A DNA stretch of 64,000 bases, from contig SVPW01000004.1 of assembly GCA_015065645.1 (NCBI GenBank), positions 1 through 64,000 of the forward strand, in the 5' to 3' direction. The DNA is from Oscillospiraceae bacterium (GTDB taxonomy: Bacteria; Bacillota; Clostridia; Oscillospirales; Acutalibacteraceae). Made by a program: the position numbers and the translations under genes. This document shows positions 24,565 through 33,317 of the stretch, piece after piece. Positions within the stretch are counted from its first letter, which is position 1. Each line of letters starts with the position of its first letter. The notes under the pieces were generated by a model, which did not search any database, was not told the origin of the DNA, and saw only the letters and a list, made by a program, of their open reading frames with translations.

Positions 24565-25860
24565 TTAAATGTTTTTTGTTAAAATACCTATACAGTAATC
24601 GTCTTTATTGTGTAAAATTTTCACAGGAACTAATTTGCCGTGTATATTTTCATCTGTTTTGACACGTATTTTTGCATAGTTTGAGGTATATCCCTCTGCA
24701 AATCCCTCAGATACTGTTTCAAACAAAACATCATATTCCTTATCGCAAAGGCTGTTTAAAAATTCAATTTCGCTTTTACTTGTTTCTTCAATCATACGGT
24801 GACTGCGTTCCTGCTTTACCGAATTTGAAATTTGTGATTTAAGTGCTGCCGCAACCGTTCCCTGACGCCTTGAGTACATAAAAATATGTGCTTTTGCAAA
24901 TTTGATTTCCTTTGCAAAGGAAAGACTTTTTTCAAATTCTTCATCCGTTTCACCGGCAAAGCCAACCATTATATCGGTTGTAATTGCGGCATCGGGAAAC
25001 ATTTTACGAATACGGTTTACCAAATCCCTATAAAAGGCTGTATCATAATGACGGTTCATTCGTTTGAGTGTTTCATCACAACCTGATTGCAGAGAAAGAT
25101 GAAATTGCGGGCAAAATTTATTTTGTTTTCTTAGCCTTTCAAGCATTTCGTCGGTTATATGATCGGGTTCAAGTGAACCAAGTCTCACACGCAGAATACC
25201 ATCGGTTTCGCAAACCGCTTCCACCGCATCGCATAAATCAAAATCTTCATCCTTACCGTAAGCTGAAAGATTTATTCCAACCAAAACTATTTCGCTGAAA
25301 CCGTTTTGACTTAAACGTATAGCCTCTTTTTTTATATCCTCAATACTTCTCGAGCGAACTCTACCACGAGCTTTTGGTATAATGCAGTATGAACAAAAAC
25401 GGTCACAACCATCTTCAATCTTCATATATGCACGTGTTCGCTCACTGAATTTTGAAATTGAGGGTGTATTGAATTTTTCACCGTTTTGGTGAGGGTAAAC
25501 CTCAATGATTTGCCCTTGAGACTTTGAATAATTTAATGCGGCTTCAACAATGCTTTTATGATTGCTGTTACCCATGATTATATCTGCATCGGGAAGAAGA
25601 GAACGATCTTCAGGAAAGGCTTGAACCATACATCCTGTTAAAACTATTGTACAATTAGGATTTTCACGGCGGCATCTTCTAACGAGCTGTCTTGTTTTGC
25701 GGTCACTTTCCGCAGTAACCGTGCAGGAGTTTATAACAATTATATCAGCCGTATTGGCACTTTCTGCATTTTGATATCCTGCGGCACAAAAAAGCTCACG
25801 CATACTTTGTGTTTCGTATTGATTTACCTTGCAGCCCAATGTATAAAAAAATATATTCAT
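24565..25860 (-). CDS. mtaB: tRNA t6A37 methylthiotransferase MtaB
   Basis: A 431-residue radical-SAM enzyme that adds a methylthio group to t6A37 of tRNAs reading ANN codons. The N-terminal UPF0004 domain has its three cysteines (TLGCKVNQYE; NSCTVT; LTGCMVQ). The radical-SAM cluster is CDRFCSYCIIPKARG near residue 150, and a C-terminal TRAM domain spans about 370-428. The TLGCKVN start and CxxxCxxC spacing distinguish it from MiaB and RimO. It is divergent from the UPF0340 gene, and both promoters must lie within 140 bp. Confidence 0.92.
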   Translation of the reverse strand: MNIFFYTLGCKVNQYETQSMRELFCAAGYQNAESANTADIIVINSCTVTAESDRKTRQLVRRCRRENPNCTIVLTGCMVQAFPEDRSLLPDADIIMGNSNHKSIVEAALNYSKSQGQIIEVYPHQNGEKFNTPSISKFSERTRAYMKIEDGCDRFCSYCIIPKARGRVRSRSIEDIKKEAIRLSQNGFSEIVLVGINLSAYGKDEDFDLCDAVEAVCETDGILRVRLGSLEPDHITDEMLERLRKQNKFCPQFHLSLQSGCDETLKRMNRHYDTAFYRDLVNRIRKMFPDAAITTDIMVGFAGETDEEFEKSLSFAKEIKFAKAHIFMYSRRQGTVAAALKSQISNSVKQERSHRMIEETSKSEIEFLNSLCDKEYDVLFETVSEGFAEGYTSNYAKIRVKTDENIHGKLVPVKILHNKDDYCIGILTKNI

Positions 25861-26000
25861 ATAACACTCCGTATTTTACTGTTTTCTATGTTATTATAAA
25901 AGAAATTTTCACTAAATTCAAGTAATATGGAATATATTTTCAATATTTGCTTTTCATTTGGATAAAAAGGTGATACAATAAATAGCGGAAGTGATTATTT

Positions 26001-26543
26001 GTGAAAAATATAAAAGAACAGGCATATAAAGCCGCAAAGGAAATTATTGAAACAGCAAAGCTTAAAAGAGGACAAATTTTGGTGATAGGATGTTCCACAA
26101 GTGAAGTATTGGGGCAAAAAATAGGCACAGATTCTTCACCGAAAGCGGCAAAGGCAATATTTGAAGGTGTATATACTGCGGCAAATGAAAAGGGTATTTT
26201 TGTTGCGGCTCAGTGCTGTGAGCATCTTAACCGTGCAATAATCATTGAAAGTACGGCGTTACCTTTTAATGAAAGAGTGAATGTTGTTCCTCAACCAAAG
26301 GCAGGCGGTTCATTTGCAACCGTGGCATATAATTCATTTGAAAAACCTGTTGCTTTAGAGGAAATTCAAGCTGATGCAGGGCTTGATATAGGCTTTACTA
26401 TGATTGGAATGCACCTTAAAAAGGTAGCGGTTCCGGTAAGACTTGAAAACAATCGTATTGGTGAGGCTTGTGTTTTAGCTGCCCGTGTTAGACCAAAGTT
26501 TATAGGTGGAATCAGGGCAAATTATGATGAAGAGTTAATGTGA
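26001..26543 (+). CDS. UPF0340 family protein (TIGR01440, YwlG-like)
   Basis: A 180-residue cytoplasmic protein of the conserved but uncharacterised UPF0340 family. Signature blocks are VIGCSTSEVLGQKIGT, AAQCCEHLNRAIIIE and DAGLDIGFTMIGMHLKKVAVPVR. It starts at GTG 26001 with a modest GGAAGTG upstream. Homologues sit near ribose-5-phosphate or glycine-related genes in Bacillus, but no reaction is established. It precedes maf by 9 bp and is probably cotranscribed. Confidence 0.85.
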   Translation: MKNIKEQAYKAAKEIIETAKLKRGQILVIGCSTSEVLGQKIGTDSSPKAAKAIFEGVYTAANEKGIFVAAQCCEHLNRAIIIESTALPFNERVNVVPQPKAGGSFATVAYNSFEKPVALEEIQADAGLDIGFTMIGMHLKKVAVPVRLENNRIGEACVLAARVRPKFIGGIRANYDEELM

Positions 26544-26552
26544 GGAAGTATT

Positions 26553-27137
26553 ATGAAAATTATTCTTGCTTCAAAATCACCACGAAGGCGTGAGATACTG
26601 CAAAATCTTGGTGTTAAATTTGATGTTGTAATAAGTGAAACCGATGAATCTTCCGATATAAATGATCCGTGTGAACTTGTAGAGGAGTTGGCTTTCAGGA
26701 AAGCAATGGCGGTTTTTGCCGATATAAATAACAAGAGGGTACAAGCGGATATATTGGTTATCGGCTGTGATACCGTTGTGTGTTGTGACGGTAAAATACT
26801 TGGAAAACCTAAAGATAAGGCTGATGCATTCCGTATGATTAAAATGCTTCAGGGGAGAGCTCATGAGGTTATAAGCGGGGTTGCATTAATATATAATAAT
26901 CAGGTACTTGTTCGCCATGAGGTAACTAAAGTGTTTTTTGATGCTCTTACAGATTCACGGATAGAAAGCTATATTTCCACAGATGAGCCTTATGATAAAG
27001 CAGGCGGATATGCTGTTCAGGGTATTGCTTCCCGTTTTATTGGCAGATTGGAAGGCTGTTATTTTAATGTTGTGGGGCTTCCCGTAAATCTGCTTTGCCG
27101 TATGGCAGATAAATTGAATTTAGATATGTTTAATTAA
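26553..27137 (+). CDS. maf: Maf-family nucleotide pyrophosphatase
   Basis: A 194-residue house-cleaning enzyme that hydrolyses non-canonical or modified nucleoside triphosphates. The N-terminal LASKSPRRREILQNLG is the phosphate-binding Maf signature, and GCDTVVCCDGKILGKP and YDKAGGYAVQG supply the catalytic Asp and Lys regions. In relatives, overproduction blocks septum formation. GAGG precedes the ATG, 9 bp after the UPF0340 gene. Confidence 0.92.
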   Translation: MKIILASKSPRRREILQNLGVKFDVVISETDESSDINDPCELVEELAFRKAMAVFADINNKRVQADILVIGCDTVVCCDGKILGKPKDKADAFRMIKMLQGRAHEVISGVALIYNNQVLVRHEVTKVFFDALTDSRIESYISTDEPYDKAGGYAVQGIASRFIGRLEGCYFNVVGLPVNLLCRMADKLNLDMFN

Positions 27138-27144
27138 AAAAATA

Positions 27145-27173
27145 TTGACAAACGATTTGTTTTAATATATTAT
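27145..27173 (+). promoter_or_regulatory. Promoter of the T-box operon
   Basis: TTGACA (27145-27150) and TATTAT (27168-27173) are separated by 17 bp, just upstream of the T-box leader. Confidence 0.75.
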
Positions 27174-27184
27174 ATTTATATATA

Positions 27185-27431
27185 ATAAATGCTATGATGG
27201 GAATAAGTAATCAATTTAATGTATTTTAGAGAAGGGCTGTTTGGTGCAAAGCCTTAATGCATATTTTGATGAAGCTATCCTTAAGCGGCTCCCGAAAGGG
27301 TTGACGGTTGCCTTCCGTTATAAAGGTGCGGTATTTTAAGTATCGGCAGAGTGCAGGGGTATTTTATCCCTGAATTTAGGTGGTAACACGGCATTGTCCG
27401 CCCTAAACGCTTCGGCGTTTAGGGCTTTTTT
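27185..27431 (+). promoter_or_regulatory. T-box leader, candidate alanine specifier
   Basis: A tRNA-sensing riboswitch. Stem I has AGTA (27206-27209) opposite GAA (27271-27273), the loop-E pair of the specifier loop. The trinucleotide after GAA is GCT (27274-27276) followed by A, so the specifier would be an alanine codon. GGTGCAAAGCC marks the distal loop. The T-box proper, AGGTGGTAACACGG (27378-27391) followed by TCCGCCC, can form the antiterminator. The competing terminator is GCCCTAAACG/CGTTTAGGGC (27400-27425) plus six Ts. Uncharged tRNA-Ala would then switch on the Lrp-aminotransferase pair. The T-box itself is clear; the specifier is a hand-fold. Confidence 0.88.
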
Positions 27432-27457
27432 AATACTTTTGAAAGGGAGAAAATGTT

Positions 27458-27937
27458 ATGAAATCTGAATTATTAAAACTTTTGGCAAGAAATGCCCGCT
27501 ATACTACTGCAGAGCTTGCAGCAATGCTTGGTATTGGTGAGGATGAAGTAGAAAAACAAATTGCACAGTATGAAAAGGAAGGCATTATTCGTGGATATAA
27601 GGCTGTTATTGATTGGGAAAAGTTAGATGGTGCTTATGTTTCTGCAATAATTGAGCTTAATGTTGTTCCCAAAGCAGAGCTTGGTTTTGAAGAGGTTGCC
27701 GAAAAGGTTATGTCTTATAATGAGGTTGAATCGGTTTATCTTATGTCCGGAGTGTATGACCTTAATGTTGTTGTAAAGGGTAAAACCTTGCAGGATGTTG
27801 CTCGTTTTGTTGCTCGTGAGTTGGCAACTATTGACTCTGTAACCTCCACTACAACACACTTTGTTATGCGCCGTTATAAAGAAATGGATGTTCAGCTTTG
27901 TGATAGCGGTGATGATAGGGGGCAGTTTTGGTTATGA
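27458..27937 (+). CDS. Lrp/AsnC-family transcriptional regulator
   Basis: A 159-residue regulator. The N-terminal helix-turn-helix (TTAELAAMLGIGEDEVEKQIAQYEKEGII) is followed by a RAM (ligand-binding) domain from about residue 65 (VSAIIELNVVPK...VMSYNEVESVYLMSGVYDLNVVVKG). The family senses amino acids and regulates their metabolism. It is the first gene behind the T-box leader and overlaps the aminotransferase by four bases, so both respond to tRNA charging. It may itself gate the pathway or auto-regulate. AAAGGGAG precedes the ATG. Confidence 0.9.
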   Translation: MKSELLKLLARNARYTTAELAAMLGIGEDEVEKQIAQYEKEGIIRGYKAVIDWEKLDGAYVSAIIELNVVPKAELGFEEVAEKVMSYNEVESVYLMSGVYDLNVVVKGKTLQDVARFVARELATIDSVTSTTTHFVMRRYKEMDVQLCDSGDDRGQFWL

Positions 27938-29106
27938 TTGATTACGGTAAGATTTTAAATCCCACCGTTCAAGCAATCAAGCCATCGGGAATAAGAAAGT
28001 TTTTTGATATTGCCGCAACAATGGATGATGTTATATCATTGGGTGTTGGTGAGCCTGATTTTCAAACTCCTTGGCAGATAAGAAAAGCAGGTATAAATTC
28101 GCTTGAACGAGGAAAAACAAAATATACCTCAAATTCGGGTATTATTGAGCTTAGGCGTGAAATATCCCGTTATATGGAACGTAAATATAATGTTTGCTAT
28201 AATGATGAACATGAGGTACTTATAACGGTTGGCGGAAGTGAGGCTATTGATGGTGCTATCCGTGCATTGGTTTCACCGGGTGATGAGGTTATTATCCCAC
28301 AACCAAGCTATGTTTGTTATGAGCCTGTAACATTGCTTGCAGGCGGTACTCCTGTGATTTTGGAAACAAAAGCCGAAAATGATTTTAAAATAACACCTGA
28401 GGAATTAAAGTCTCTAATTACCGATAAAACAAAGGTTTTGATACTTCCGTATCCTTGCAATCCAACAGGTGCAATCATGGAAAGGGAGGATCTTGAGGCA
28501 ATCGCCAAGGTGCTTAGAGATACCAATATAATAATTATTTCGGATGAAATATATTCTGAATTAACCTTTGGCGGTAAATCTCATGTTTCTATAGCATCTA
28601 TTGACGGAATGTGGGAACGAACTATTACTGTTAATGGCTTTTCAAAATCTTTTTCAATGACCGGTTGGCGATTGGGCTTTGCTTGCGGACCTGAGCCTCT
28701 TATGACTCAAATAACCAAGATACATCAGTTTGCAATAATGTGTGCACCCACCACTTCACAGTATGCCGCTATTGAAGCATTGCGTAACGGTGATGAGGCT
28801 GTTGGTGAAATGGTGAAGGAGTATGACCGCCGACGCCGACTTATGGTTAATGGTTTTAATAAAATCGGTCTTACCTGCCGTGAACCAAAAGGCGCTTTTT
28901 ATGCATTTCCTTGTATAAAAAGTACAGGTCTTACAAGTGAGGAATTTTGTGAACAGCTTTTGCTTGAGCAAAAGGTTGCTTTGGTGCCTGGTACGGCTTT
29001 TGGAGAAAGCGGTGAAGGCTTTATAAGGGCATCTTATTGCTATTCTAATGAGCATATAATAAAAGCACTTTCCCGTGTGGAAGAATTTTTAAAGAAATTT
29101 AAATAA
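27934..29106 (+). CDS. PLP aminotransferase, class I/II
   Basis: A 390-residue fold-type I aminotransferase of the aspartate/aromatic/alanine transaminase group. The PLP lysine lies in VNGFSKSFSMTGWRLGF, the cofactor-contact blocks in PYPCNPTGA and ISDEIYSEL, and the carboxylate arginine in EGFIRASYC. Start ATG 27934 overlaps the Lrp stop (ATGA) and has AGGGGG upstream. The candidate alanine specifier of the T-box suggests alanine formation from pyruvate and glutamate, but the sequence alone does not fix substrate choice. Confidence 0.88.
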   Translation: MIDYGKILNPTVQAIKPSGIRKFFDIAATMDDVISLGVGEPDFQTPWQIRKAGINSLERGKTKYTSNSGIIELRREISRYMERKYNVCYNDEHEVLITVGGSEAIDGAIRALVSPGDEVIIPQPSYVCYEPVTLLAGGTPVILETKAENDFKITPEELKSLITDKTKVLILPYPCNPTGAIMEREDLEAIAKVLRDTNIIIISDEIYSELTFGGKSHVSIASIDGMWERTITVNGFSKSFSMTGWRLGFACGPEPLMTQITKIHQFAIMCAPTTSQYAAIEALRNGDEAVGEMVKEYDRRRRLMVNGFNKIGLTCREPKGAFYAFPCIKSTGLTSEEFCEQLLLEQKVALVPGTAFGESGEGFIRASYCYSNEHIIKALSRVEEFLKKFK

Positions 29107-29111
29107 TAAAT

Positions 29112-29149
29112 AAACCCCGTTTGAGCAAATCTTAGTTCAAACGGGGTTT
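29112..29149 (+). terminator. Terminator after the aminotransferase
   Basis: AAACCCCGTTTGA and TCAAACGGGGTTT form a 13-bp perfect stem. Confidence 0.82.
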
Positions 29150-29253
29150 AAGCTTTAAATCTTAAAACAAAAAAACGAAGTCGATTTTTTATAGATTACA
29201 GCTTAAATAATGTGTATAATTAAATTGGAAGTTTTTAAAAAGGTGGGTTTATT

Positions 29254-30834
29254 ATGAAAAAAATTTTATCTTTATTTTTATGTGCGGTTATGCCTTTTGC
29301 TTTAACTGCTTGCGGCGGTGATGCAAAAGATAATCCCAATAAAATACATATTGAATTTAAAGCGGCAACATCTTCGGATGATATTTTACTTGCTGATAAT
29401 CCCGATAGAGGTTTTCGCTTTGAGGCTTATGTTAATACCAATGCAACATCTTATGTAGATGTAAATGTAAAGCGTTGGAATCCTGATTTTCAAACGGTGG
29501 TTAATGCTATTAAGCCGGGAATGTGGCATAAACCTAAATTGATTCAGGTTTATTTCTATCTTACTGATTTTAAGGATACTAAAGAGCTTCCTCAAATTGT
29601 TTTTGAGAATATTCAAACCGTTTTTAACAGCGTAAGGGCAGAGGGTCAAAAGGCGGTTGTTCGTTTCACCTATCAAGGAGCAATAGAAGAATATAAGGAT
29701 CAGGCTTCCCAGGAAATAATGTTTGCTCATATGGAGCAGCTTAAACCTATTCTTGAAAAGAATAAAACATCAATTTATTCTCTTGAAGCAGGCTTTTTGG
29801 GCGCTTGGGGTGAATGGCATGGTTATGCACCTAATTTCTATGCGCTTTATAAGGGTGTTGATGAGCTTACAGCCGCAAAACTCACTTGGGATTATACTGA
29901 GGATTTTGATGAAATTGAAATAATAAAGCATATTATTGATATGGTGCCTGAGGATATATATGTTCAGCTCAGAACATCAATGTACCGTGATCTTTTCTTG
30001 GAAGCTTATCCAAATATGGGTTATGAAAAGCGTTTGGGACTTAAAAATGATGCGTTTTTCGGCTATCGTGAGAGCGATAGTGCTTGGCCATATAATTCAA
30101 TGAGAAGTGCCGCTACAAAATCAGCAATGGATGCAGGTCTTATAGCTCCTTCAGGCGGTGAATTTTTCTGGGGTTGTCAATTTAATTATCCTCGTGTTAC
30201 GGCTGATAGTGCAATATTGGCATTTAATAAATTCCATACAAGTCTTTTTAGTGTTTTTCATAATTCCTTTGAGGGGTATGAAACTATTGCTCATGGGGAT
30301 TGGTTCCAAACAGAGCGTAAAGGAGATATGGAAATTTGGGCTGAGACTAAATTAGAACCCAAAAATCTTGATTTACTTAATGCGCCATATTCACCGTCAT
30401 GGTTTAAGGATAAAAACGGCAAGGATGCAAAAAGAACATATTTTGAGTATATTCGTGACCATTTGGGCTATAGAATTGAAGCTAAATCTCTTGATGTTAA
30501 GGGTGAAAGAAAGCTTGGCGGCGATATTGAGCTTGAGATGAAGCTTGTAAATAACGGTTTTGCGGCTCCGTTTAATATGAGTGCAGAATTTGTTGTTTTA
30601 AACGATAAAAATGAAATAGTTTCATCAGTACCGGCATCAGATCCGCTTAAATGGTACAATAATGGCAAGGTTGTAACCCATACAGTAAAGGCTTCTGTTA
30701 AATTGCCGTCAGAAAGCGGAAAATATAAAATCGGCTTTTATTTCCATAATTCAGCAGGAGATATTGCATATTTAGCAAACAGTATGGAAAGAACAAATGA
30801 TTTTAATATACTTTACAGCTTTGAGCTTAAATAA
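29254..30834 (+). CDS. DUF4874/DUF4832 lipoprotein
   Basis: A 526-residue exported lipoprotein. The signal peptide ends in the lipobox LTAC (Cys near residue 20). The N-terminal part (DNPDRGFRFEAYVN...VVRFTY) and the block LEAGFLGAWGEWHGY match the DUF4874 TIM-barrel-like family. The later barrel half and a C-terminal beta-sandwich (about 415-525) match DUF4832. Members look like catalytically uncertain glycoside-hydrolase relatives displayed on the cell surface. AAGGTGGG precedes the ATG, and TATAAT at 29215-29220 may be its -10 box. It stands alone, with no transporter partner. Confidence 0.82.
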   Translation: MKKILSLFLCAVMPFALTACGGDAKDNPNKIHIEFKAATSSDDILLADNPDRGFRFEAYVNTNATSYVDVNVKRWNPDFQTVVNAIKPGMWHKPKLIQVYFYLTDFKDTKELPQIVFENIQTVFNSVRAEGQKAVVRFTYQGAIEEYKDQASQEIMFAHMEQLKPILEKNKTSIYSLEAGFLGAWGEWHGYAPNFYALYKGVDELTAAKLTWDYTEDFDEIEIIKHIIDMVPEDIYVQLRTSMYRDLFLEAYPNMGYEKRLGLKNDAFFGYRESDSAWPYNSMRSAATKSAMDAGLIAPSGGEFFWGCQFNYPRVTADSAILAFNKFHTSLFSVFHNSFEGYETIAHGDWFQTERKGDMEIWAETKLEPKNLDLLNAPYSPSWFKDKNGKDAKRTYFEYIRDHLGYRIEAKSLDVKGERKLGGDIELEMKLVNNGFAAPFNMSAEFVVLNDKNEIVSSVPASDPLKWYNNGKVVTHTVKASVKLPSESGKYKIGFYFHNSAGDIAYLANSMERTNDFNILYSFELK

Positions 30835-30879
30835 AATCATTCAATCCAATAATAATTTTATTTGTTTTGATTATATTGC

Positions 30880-30908
30880 TTGACAGCATTTTTTGCTTGC
30901 TTTATAAT
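30880..30908 (+). promoter_or_regulatory. Strong promoter of the malate gene pair
   Basis: TTGACA (30880-30885) and TATAAT (30903-30908), 17 bp apart, are both perfect consensus hexamers. Confidence 0.8.
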
Positions 30909-30943
30909 AACTATGATAATATTAAATGCTGGGAGGCAGTTTT

Positions 30944-32065
30944 ATGAGTTCTGTTAGATATAGCTATGAACAGCTGAAAACATTTTGCTGTGATGCTTTT
31001 GAAAAGTTTGGGTTTACCGCTGAAGAAGCTGTAAAGATTACCGATGTACTTCTTCTTTCTGATCTTTACGGTATTGAATCACACGGTATGCAAAGGCTTG
31101 TTCGCTACCATAAGGGAATTGAGAAGGGCTTGATTCATGTTGATGCAAAGCCAGAGGTTGTTTTTGAAACACCCGTTTCTGCCGTTATTGAGGGTCATGA
31201 CGGAATGGGTCAGCTTATCGGTATTGAGGCAATGAAAATAGCTATTGAAAAGGCTAAGAAAAGCGGAATGGCTGTTGTTAGTGTGCGTAATTCCAATCAC
31301 TATGGTATTGCAGGATATTATGCAAAAATGGCTGCTGATGAGGGGCTTATCGGCTTTTCAATGACTAATTCAGAAGCAATAATGGTTCCCACATATTCCC
31401 GTCTTGCAATGTTAGGCTCTAACCCCATTGCTATTTCAATGCCTGCAAAGCCTTATCCTTTCTTCTTCGATTCTTCAACTACCGTTGTAACACGTGGTAA
31501 GCTTGAAATATATAATAAGCTTTCAAAGCCTTTGCCTGATGGTTGGGCTTTGGATGAAAACGGAAAGGCATGCTCTGATGCTTCAAGAGTGCTTGCAAAT
31601 ATTGTGGGTAAAAATGGCGGCGGAATTATGCCTCTTGGCGGAGAAACTGAAACTTTGGGCGGTCATAAGGGTTATGGTTACGGTATGCTGTGTGAAATCT
31701 TCTGCTCAATTTTCTCAGGCGGTCTTACTTCAAATCACACACATATTGGCGGTAAGGGTGGAACCTGCCATGGCTTTATGGCTATAGATCCTGATGTTTT
31801 TGGTGATGCAAAGGGGATGCAAGAGCGTTTTTCAACCTTCTTGCAGGAACTTCGTGATGCACCTAAGGCTGAGGGCTGTGAGCGTATTTATACTCATGGT
31901 GAAAAGGAAATTTTTGCTTATGCTGACCGTATGAAAAATGGTATTGATGTAAATATAAACACTGTTGCAGAAATGAAAAATCTTTGTGATTATCTTGGTA
32001 TGGATAGCGTTAAATATTTGGGCGATGTTGATTTTACAGATGCAAAGCAAAGCTCATATAAATAG
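30944..32065 (+). CDS. Malate/L-lactate dehydrogenase (Ldh_2 family)
   Basis: A 373-residue NAD(P)-dependent 2-hydroxyacid dehydrogenase of the YlbC/Ldh_2 fold, unrelated to classical LDH. Conserved blocks are SDLYGIESHGMQRL, VVSVRNSNHYGIAGYYA and GHKGYGYGMLCE. Family members oxidise malate, lactate or ureidoglycolate; pairing with malic enzyme 11 bp downstream favours malate. The ATG at 30944 has GGGAGG eight bases upstream; an ATG at 30926 precedes that site. Expression should be strong from the consensus promoter. Confidence 0.87.
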   Translation: MSSVRYSYEQLKTFCCDAFEKFGFTAEEAVKITDVLLLSDLYGIESHGMQRLVRYHKGIEKGLIHVDAKPEVVFETPVSAVIEGHDGMGQLIGIEAMKIAIEKAKKSGMAVVSVRNSNHYGIAGYYAKMAADEGLIGFSMTNSEAIMVPTYSRLAMLGSNPIAISMPAKPYPFFFDSSTTVVTRGKLEIYNKLSKPLPDGWALDENGKACSDASRVLANIVGKNGGGIMPLGGETETLGGHKGYGYGMLCEIFCSIFSGGLTSNHTHIGGKGGTCHGFMAIDPDVFGDAKGMQERFSTFLQELRDAPKAEGCERIYTHGEKEIFAYADRMKNGIDVNINTVAEMKNLCDYLGMDSVKYLGDVDFTDAKQSSYK

Positions 32066-32076
32066 GGTGAATAATT

Positions 32077-33249
32077 ATGGATATTAAAGAAAAAGCATTA
32101 CAAAAGCATTATGATTGGCAGGGAAAGATTGAGGTTGTTTCCCGCACAAAGGTGAACTGCAGTGAGGATCTTTCTTTAGCATATACCCCCGGTGTAGCAC
32201 AGCCTTGCCTTGAAATACAAAAGGATTATAATAAATCATTTGAACTTACAAGAAGATGGAATCTTATCGGTGTTATTACCGATGGTTCTGCTGTTTTGGG
32301 TCTTGGAAATATCGGTCCTGAGGCAGGTATGCCTGTTATGGAGGGTAAATGCGTTCTGTTTAAGGAATTTGCGGGTGTTGATGCCTTCCCAATATGTATT
32401 CGCAGTAATGATGTTGATGAGATAGTAAGAAATATTTATCTTATTTCCGGCTCTTTTGGCGGAATTAATCTTGAGGATATTGCAGCGCCTCGTTGCTTTG
32501 AAATTGAGCGAAAATTAAAGGAAATATGCGATATTCCGATTTTTCATGATGATCAACATGGTACAGCAATAGTTGTTGCCGCTGCAATGCTCAATGCATT
32601 GAAGATTGTTAAAAAGGATATTAAGGATATTAAGTGTGTTATAAACGGTGCCGGTGCTGCAGGTACTGCTATTGGTGAGCATCTTTTGAAATTAGGGCTT
32701 AAAAACCTTATTATGTGTGATAAGTTTGGTGCCATTTGTGAGGGAATGGAAAATTTAAGTGATGCTCATAAGGAGCTTTCGCTTAAAACTAACCCAAATA
32801 AAGAGCAGGGAAGTCTTGTTGAGGTTATAAAGGGCGCTGATGTATTTATTGGTGTTTCGGCACCAAAAATGGTGACTGCACAAATGGTTTCCACAATGGC
32901 TGAAAATCCTGTTGTATTCCCAATGGCAAATCCTGTACCGGAAATATTCCCCGATGAAGCAAAGGCAGGCGGTGCTGCAATAGTGGGAACGGGCAGAAGT
33001 GATTATCCAAATCAGATAAATAATGTTTTAGCGTTCCCCGGTATATTCCGTGGTGCTTTGGATGTTAGAGCAAGTGATATAAATGATGAAATGAAAATGG
33101 CTGCAACCTATGCCATAGCATCACTTGTTTCCGATGAGGAACTTAACCCTGAATACATACTGCCAAAGGCTTTTGATAGCCGCATTGCCGAAACTGTTGC
33201 AAAGGCTGTAGCAGAAGCGGCAAGAAAAACAGGTGTTGCAAGAATTTAA
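32077..33249 (+). CDS. NAD(P)-dependent malic enzyme
   Basis: A 390-residue short bacterial malic enzyme that converts malate to pyruvate and CO2. Conserved blocks are LAYTPGVAQPCLEI, GSAVLGLGNIGPEAGMPVMEGK, the metal-binding IPIFHDDQHGTA and the Rossmann GAGAAGTAIGEHLL. It lacks the phosphotransacetylase-like extension of MaeB, so it is the minimal form. With the upstream dehydrogenase it could form an oxaloacetate/malate-to-pyruvate route that transfers reducing equivalents and yields pyruvate. Confidence 0.92.
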   Translation: MDIKEKALQKHYDWQGKIEVVSRTKVNCSEDLSLAYTPGVAQPCLEIQKDYNKSFELTRRWNLIGVITDGSAVLGLGNIGPEAGMPVMEGKCVLFKEFAGVDAFPICIRSNDVDEIVRNIYLISGSFGGINLEDIAAPRCFEIERKLKEICDIPIFHDDQHGTAIVVAAAMLNALKIVKKDIKDIKCVINGAGAAGTAIGEHLLKLGLKNLIMCDKFGAICEGMENLSDAHKELSLKTNPNKEQGSLVEVIKGADVFIGVSAPKMVTAQMVSTMAENPVVFPMANPVPEIFPDEAKAGGAAIVGTGRSDYPNQINNVLAFPGIFRGALDVRASDINDEMKMAATYAIASLVSDEELNPEYILPKAFDSRIAETVAKAVAEAARKTGVARI

Positions 33250-33271
33250 TAGTTTAATGCAAAAATGATTA

Positions 33272-33304
33272 GAGGCGCACTTCCATACGAAGTGCGCCTC
33301 GGTT
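33272..33304. terminator. Terminator between convergent genes
   Basis: GAGGCGCACTTC and GAAGTGCGCCTC form a 12-bp perfect stem between the malic enzyme (plus) and the FkbM gene (minus). The T tract is weak. Confidence 0.72.
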
Positions 33305-33317
33305 TATAAATTAAATA

